The position numbers and the translations under genes were made by a program. This document shows positions 51,501 through 57,500 of a stretch of DNA of 64,000 nt, in pieces (the stretch's first letter is position 1; each line of letters begins with the position of its first letter). The notes beneath the pieces were generated by a model that saw only the letters and a program-made list of their open reading frames with translations, was not told where the DNA came from and made no database searches. The DNA is from Saccharopolyspora shandongensis (GTDB lineage: Bacteria; Actinomycetota; Actinomycetes; Mycobacteriales; Pseudonocardiaceae). The DNA is taken from contig NZ_FNOK01000023.1 in NCBI RefSeq assembly GCF_900106995.1, forward strand, positions 62,001 through 126,000. The letters run 5' to 3'.

Positions 51501-54500
51501 GACACGGAAACCGGTTTCGCGAACCGCCAGCCCGAGCAAGCCGCGACGCTGCTGCGGGACTCGGTGGCAACGGCCCGCGAGCTCGGCTTCAAGAACATCT
51601 ACGACGCCGGCCGGGATGTCGTGGCGGCGACCAACCCGGTCACGGCATCGAACAACGCGGGCTGGGCCAGCAGCTACCTCGTCAAGGACGGGCGCGACTA
51701 CATCAAGGTGCACAAGAGAACCCAGTACAGCGCAGCAGAACTCAGCAGCCTTCCCGAGTACACGCCGATCTCGAACACCGGATCCAGCTCCGCGCAGCGG
51801 CACGGCGGCCCCACGCCGGAAGGCTTCGACCCGAGCCTTTACCAGCGCGGCCCGGCGAATCCCCACCGGACCGTGTCGGTGCGGGCCGATTTCCTGAACC
51901 CCAACCTCACGGTGGCGGCATACCACGGAAACCAGAAGGTCCGGATCGGGATGGCCGACCTCGCGTACCACTGGATGCGCGGGGACGGGGTCGGCATAGC
52001 GTTCACCCGCGCCAGCAGGTACGTCCTGAGCGGCGGCTACCTCCGCACCGTCAAGACGATGCCCGGCGAAACACCCGGCAGTGCCGCACAGCACCCCAAC
52101 CGACCCGGAGCCGATGTCGGGGAATCCAGAAACGTCCTCCACGTCGACTACGACGTCGACAGCGCTGATCGGTTCCTCGACATCCCGTTGCGAGACGGTC
52201 GTTCGGTGAACATCGACGGCGCTGGCCTCGGCAAGATCCTGATGAACATCAGAGGGATCGGAGATCTCGGCGTCAACGATCCCGACCTCAAGGTCCGGTT
52301 GCTGACTCCGCACAGCAGGCATCTGCAGCGCGTTGTCGAGCAGATGGCGAAGTCGGGCTTCACGGACGTGGTCGAAGGACCCGGGGGAGAGGTGTCCCAG
52401 CTTCCGGACGGCCGCTTCGGCGTTTCCGGCAACAAGGGCTGGATCGAATACCCCTCCAAGTTCTCGCACCAGGTCACCGGCACGTACTCGCCGGGCAACA
52501 TCGCCAACATCAACTTCTTCGAACGCTTCCTCCCGAACGCCTCGTACATCCTGGACGCCGACGAGCCATTGGTCGGAACCCTGAATGGGGCGGAGGTCGA
52601 GTTCAGCGCCCACGAAGTGGAGGCCTACGAGCTCACCAGCAGCAGCACTGGGTGGAAGCGGGTGAACGGCGTGACGCTGGTCCCCGAAATGCTGCAGGTC
52701 GACCAGCGTTTCGCCGCCAGGCTCGACTACGCGTACCACGTGTTGCGAACCAGGCCGAACGAAAACAACCTGGATGCTTTCGGAGGCACCGAAAGGAAGT
52801 TCAGCCAGCTTTACGCGCACGATCCGTTGAAGCGGCTGGCGACCAGTCCGTTCGTACCTGCCGTCGCCACTCTCACCCATCCTGATACCGGTAATCAGGT
52901 CCAGGTGACGGCAGGTCCGAACCTCTTCACCGCACACGGCACCAAGAAGAGCGCCGAGATCCAGATCAACCGCGGTGGCAGGAGCTACAAGCTGTCGGTG
53001 TCCGGGGCGACCTTGACCAAGATGCAGTTCCAGCGCGAAGAATTCCACCGCATGCACGCGGCGAACCCGAACGGCCGCATGCTGTTCATGTTCTGCGACG
53101 CCGCCAAGGACACGCAGTCCGGCTTCTCCGACGGCCAACCCGACCAAGCCGCGACGCTGCTGCGGGACTCGGTGGCGACCGCCCGCGAACTCGGCTTCCA
53201 GAACCCCTTCGTAGCCGGCCGTGACCTGGTTATGGTGAACCAGATTCCGCTCGCCTCGAACAACGCGGGCTGGGTCACCAGCTACCTCCGAGGCGGCCGT
53301 GAACACATCGAGGTCCACGAGGAAACCCGTTACAGCGCAGAAGAACTAGCGAGGATCCCCAAGTTCGTACCGAAGCCGAATTCCGGCCCCAGCAGCACAG
53401 CCCGGGGCGGATCCGTACCGGTGTCATGGGAGTTCGTGGACCCCGATGTCACGGTGCAGGCGTGGGATGACAAGGACCGGAAGATCAGAGTCCGGTTGGC
53501 CGAATTCGAGATCCACGAGATGCAGGGGTATGGACTCGGTGTGTCGTTCACGCGAGACAACAAGCTCGATGTGGGCGATGGCGATGACCAAACCGTTCCG
53601 ACGATGCCCGGCGAAACGGCTGCCGAGGCCGCAAAGCACCCCAACCGACCCAAAATAGCGCCCGGACGAACCAAGAACGTCTTCAACATCGATATCAAAA
53701 TGGCCGGAGGGAAGTACGGCACGCCGCTGCGGGACGGCAGTGACGTTAGCGTCGACGACGAAGGCATCGCGACCATCCTGATGAACTCCAAGGAGATCCG
53801 GTCCTTCGCCTATCTCGGTGGGAGTCTCAAAGTCCGGATGTGGACCTCGCGCAACGTGCTGTTGGAGCGCACCATCGGGAAGTTGGCGGGACTGGGCTTC
53901 AAGCACTCGCTCGAAGGAACCCTGGGCGAGGTGTCCCAGTTGCCGGACGGCCGCTTCGGCGTGTCCGACAATCAGGGCTGGATCGAGTACGATCACGTCG
54001 GAAACAGCCAGGTCCACAACAGGTATTCGCCGGGCAACATCGCCAACATCGAGTTCTTCGAGCGCTTCCTCCCGAAGGCCTCGTACATCCTGGACGCCGA
54101 CCAGCCGTTGACCGGAATCCGCACGAAAGATGGCGCAGAGATCGAGTTCTACGCGCACGAGGCGTGGACTTACGGGCTCACCAGCAAGAGCACCAGCGCC
54201 GGATCGGCACGGGCCAACGGCCTGACGCTGATTCCCGACATGCAGCTGCCCGACCAGTCGTTCGCCGAGAAGCTCGACAGCATGGATTCCGTGGCCCGAA
54301 CCAGGCCACAGGAAGACGGCCCGAAGGCTTTCCGCAACAAATTCGGAATCAGCTTGGATCTGCACGACAGTGATCCGTTGAAACGGCTCGCGCCCAGTCC
54401 GTTCGCGCCGGTCACCACCACTCTCACCCACCCTGACACCGGTGCTCAGGTCCGGGTGAAGGCAGGCCCGAACCTCTTCACCGGACACGGCCAAACAGGG

Positions 54501-57500
54501 AACGCCGAGCTCCACATCAGCCGCGACGGCGAAGACATCGAGCTGTTGGTGTCCGGGGCGACTCTGACGAAGGTGCTGTTCCAGCGGGAAGCGTTCCACC
54601 GCATGCACGCGGCGAACCCGAACGGCCGCATGCTGTTCATGTTCTGCGGCGCTGCCGAGGGCACAGAAACCGGGTTCGCGGACCGCCAGCCCAAGCAAGC
54701 CGCGACGCTGCTGCGGGACTCGGTGGCAACGGCCCGTGAACTCGGCTTCGAGAACCCCTTCATCGCCGGCCGGGGAGTCGTATACACGACCATTCCGGTC
54801 ACCGCCTCGAACAACGCGGGCTGGGTCAGTAGTTACCTCAAGGACGGCCGCGAGTACATCGAGGTGCACGAGGAAACCCGTTACAGCGCGGAAGAACTCA
54901 AGAAGATCCCCAAGTACAAGAAGGGCTTGCTTTCCAGCCTCCTCGCCTTTACCCGCCGCGGCTCAGGTCACACCAAGGAGCAGTCGTCTTCCGGGCGCGC
55001 GGCGAATCCCCACCAGATCGTGCCGGTGCGCTCCGATTTCCTGGACCCCGGTCTCGCGGTGCGGGCGTGGGACGGGGACCGGGAAACCACCATCCGGATG
55101 ACCGAACTCGCGTACGCGATGATGCAGAAGGAACGCGGAGTGTCGTTCACCCGCGCCAACAAGTTCGACTTGACCGGCGACTACCGTCGGACCATCGCGA
55201 CGATGCCCGGCGAAACGCCGGCCGAAGCAGCACAACACCCCAAGCGTCCCGATCCGGCGGCCGTGCAAACCAAGGACCTTTTCCACGTCGACATCGACAG
55301 CGCCGGGCCGGGCCGGCAGTACGCGATGCCGTTGTGGGACGGTCGTGACGTGCGCATCGGCAGCGACGGCCTCGCCGCCATCCTGATGAACTTCGGCGAG
55401 TTCCGATATCTCTCCAGTGTCGCCCCCGATCTCAAGGTCCGGTTTCTGACCTCGCACAATGCGGAGCTGAAGGCCACTGTCGAGCAGTTGGCGGACTCGG
55501 GCTTCTTGGGCTCGGTCGAAGGAACCGAGGGTGAGGTGTCCCAGTTGCCGGACGGCCGTTTCGGCGTGTCCGACAACCAGGGCTGGACCGAGTACGACCG
55601 CCGCGGAAAGAGGCAGGTCAACAACAAGTTCTCACCGGGCAACATCGCCAACATCAAGTTCTTCGAGCGCTTCCTCCCGAAGGCCTCGTACATCCTGGAC
55701 GCCGACAAGCCATTGACCACGCGCTTTCGCGACGAGGTCGGGTACTTTCGCGAGGTCAAGTTCTACGCAGACGAGGTGGATCTCAAGCTCACCACCAGCA
55801 CGAGCGCCGGATGGGAACGGGTCAACGGCCTGACGCTGGTTCGCGGCCAGGGGCTGGCCGACAAGTTGGTCGCCGAGAATCTCGACAGCATGGATTCCGT
55901 GGCGCGAACCAGGCCAATGGAAGACGGCGTGGACGCTCTCCGCGACGAAAACGGAATCGACTCCGTGGATCTGCACGACAGCGATCCGTTGAACCGGCTG
56001 GCGCCCAGTCCGTTCGCGCCGGTCATCACCACTCTCCCCCATCCTGACACCGGTGCTCAGGTGCAGGTGAAGGTAGGCCCGAACTACTTCAGCGGACACG
56101 GCCAGAAGCACAGCGCCGAGCTCTACATCGGCGGCCTCGAGCTGCCGGTGTCCGGGGAGACTCTGGCGAAGTGGCTGTTCCAGCGGGAAGAGTTCCACCG
56201 CATGCACGCGGCGAACCCGAACGGCGGCATGCTGTTCCTGTTCTGCAGCGCTGCCGTGGGCGCGGAAACCGGCTTCGCGGACCGCCAGCCCAAGCAAGCC
56301 GCGACGCTGCTGCGGGACTTTGTGGCAACGGCCCGTGAACTCGGCTTCGACAACGTCGTCTACGCCGGCCGGGATGTCGTGGCAGCGAAGGTCCCGGTCA
56401 TCGCCTCGAACAACGCGGGCTGGGTCAGCAGTTACCTCAAGGACGGCCGCGAGTACATCGAGGTGCACGAGGAAACCCGTTACAGCGAGAAAGAACTCAA
56501 GAAGCTCCCCAAGCTCAAACCGGGCTTGCTTTCCCGCCTCATCGGCGCTACCCGCCGCGGCTCGGCGAATTCCGGCCGGATCGTGCCGGTGCCATCCGAT
56601 TTCGTGGATCCCGATGTCACGGTGCGGGCGTGGGACAGGAACGGGGAAACCACCATCCGGATGACCGACCTCGCGTACGCGATGATGCGGGGGGAGGGAC
56701 TCGGGGTGTCGTTCACCCAAGCCAACAGGTTCGGCTTGAGCGGTGGCTACCTCCGGACCATCGCGACGATGCCCGGGGAGACGCCCGCCCAAGCGGCACA
56801 ACACCCGAAGCGCCCCGATCCGACGGCCGAGCAAACCGAAGACCTGGTCGACGTCGACGTCGACATCGACATCGACGGGCCGAGTCGGAAGTACGCTATG
56901 CCGTTGCTGGACGGTCGTGACGTGCGCATCGACAGCGAAGGCCTCGCCACGATCCTGATGAACTTCGGAGAGTTCCGATATCTCTCCCTCGTTGCCCCTG
57001 CCGTCAAGGTCCGGTTGCTGACCTCGCACAACGCGGAGCTGAAGGCCACTGTCAGGCAGCTGGCGGACTTGGGGTTCTTGGGCTCGGTCGAAGGAACCGA
57101 GGGTGAGGTGTCCCAGTTGCCGGACGGCCGTTTCGGCGTGTCCGACAACCAGGGCTGGATCGAGTACACCAATCGCTGGACGAGCCAGGTCAACAACAAG
57201 TATTCGCCGGGCAACATCGCCAACGTCGAGTTCTTCGAGCGCTTCCTCCCGAAGGCCTCGCACATCCTGGACGCCGACCAGCGATTGACCGGAATCGACC
57301 AGGACAGTGGCGCGGAGGTCACGTTCTACGCACACGAAGTGGAGGCTTTCGAGCTCACCAGCGATAGCACCGGATGGGTGCGGGTCAACGGCATGACGCT
57401 GGATCCCTATCCGTTGATGTTCCACAAGTTGGTCGCCGAGGCGCTCGACAGCATGGATTCCGTGGCGCGGACCAGGCCAATGGAAGACGGCGAAACAGCT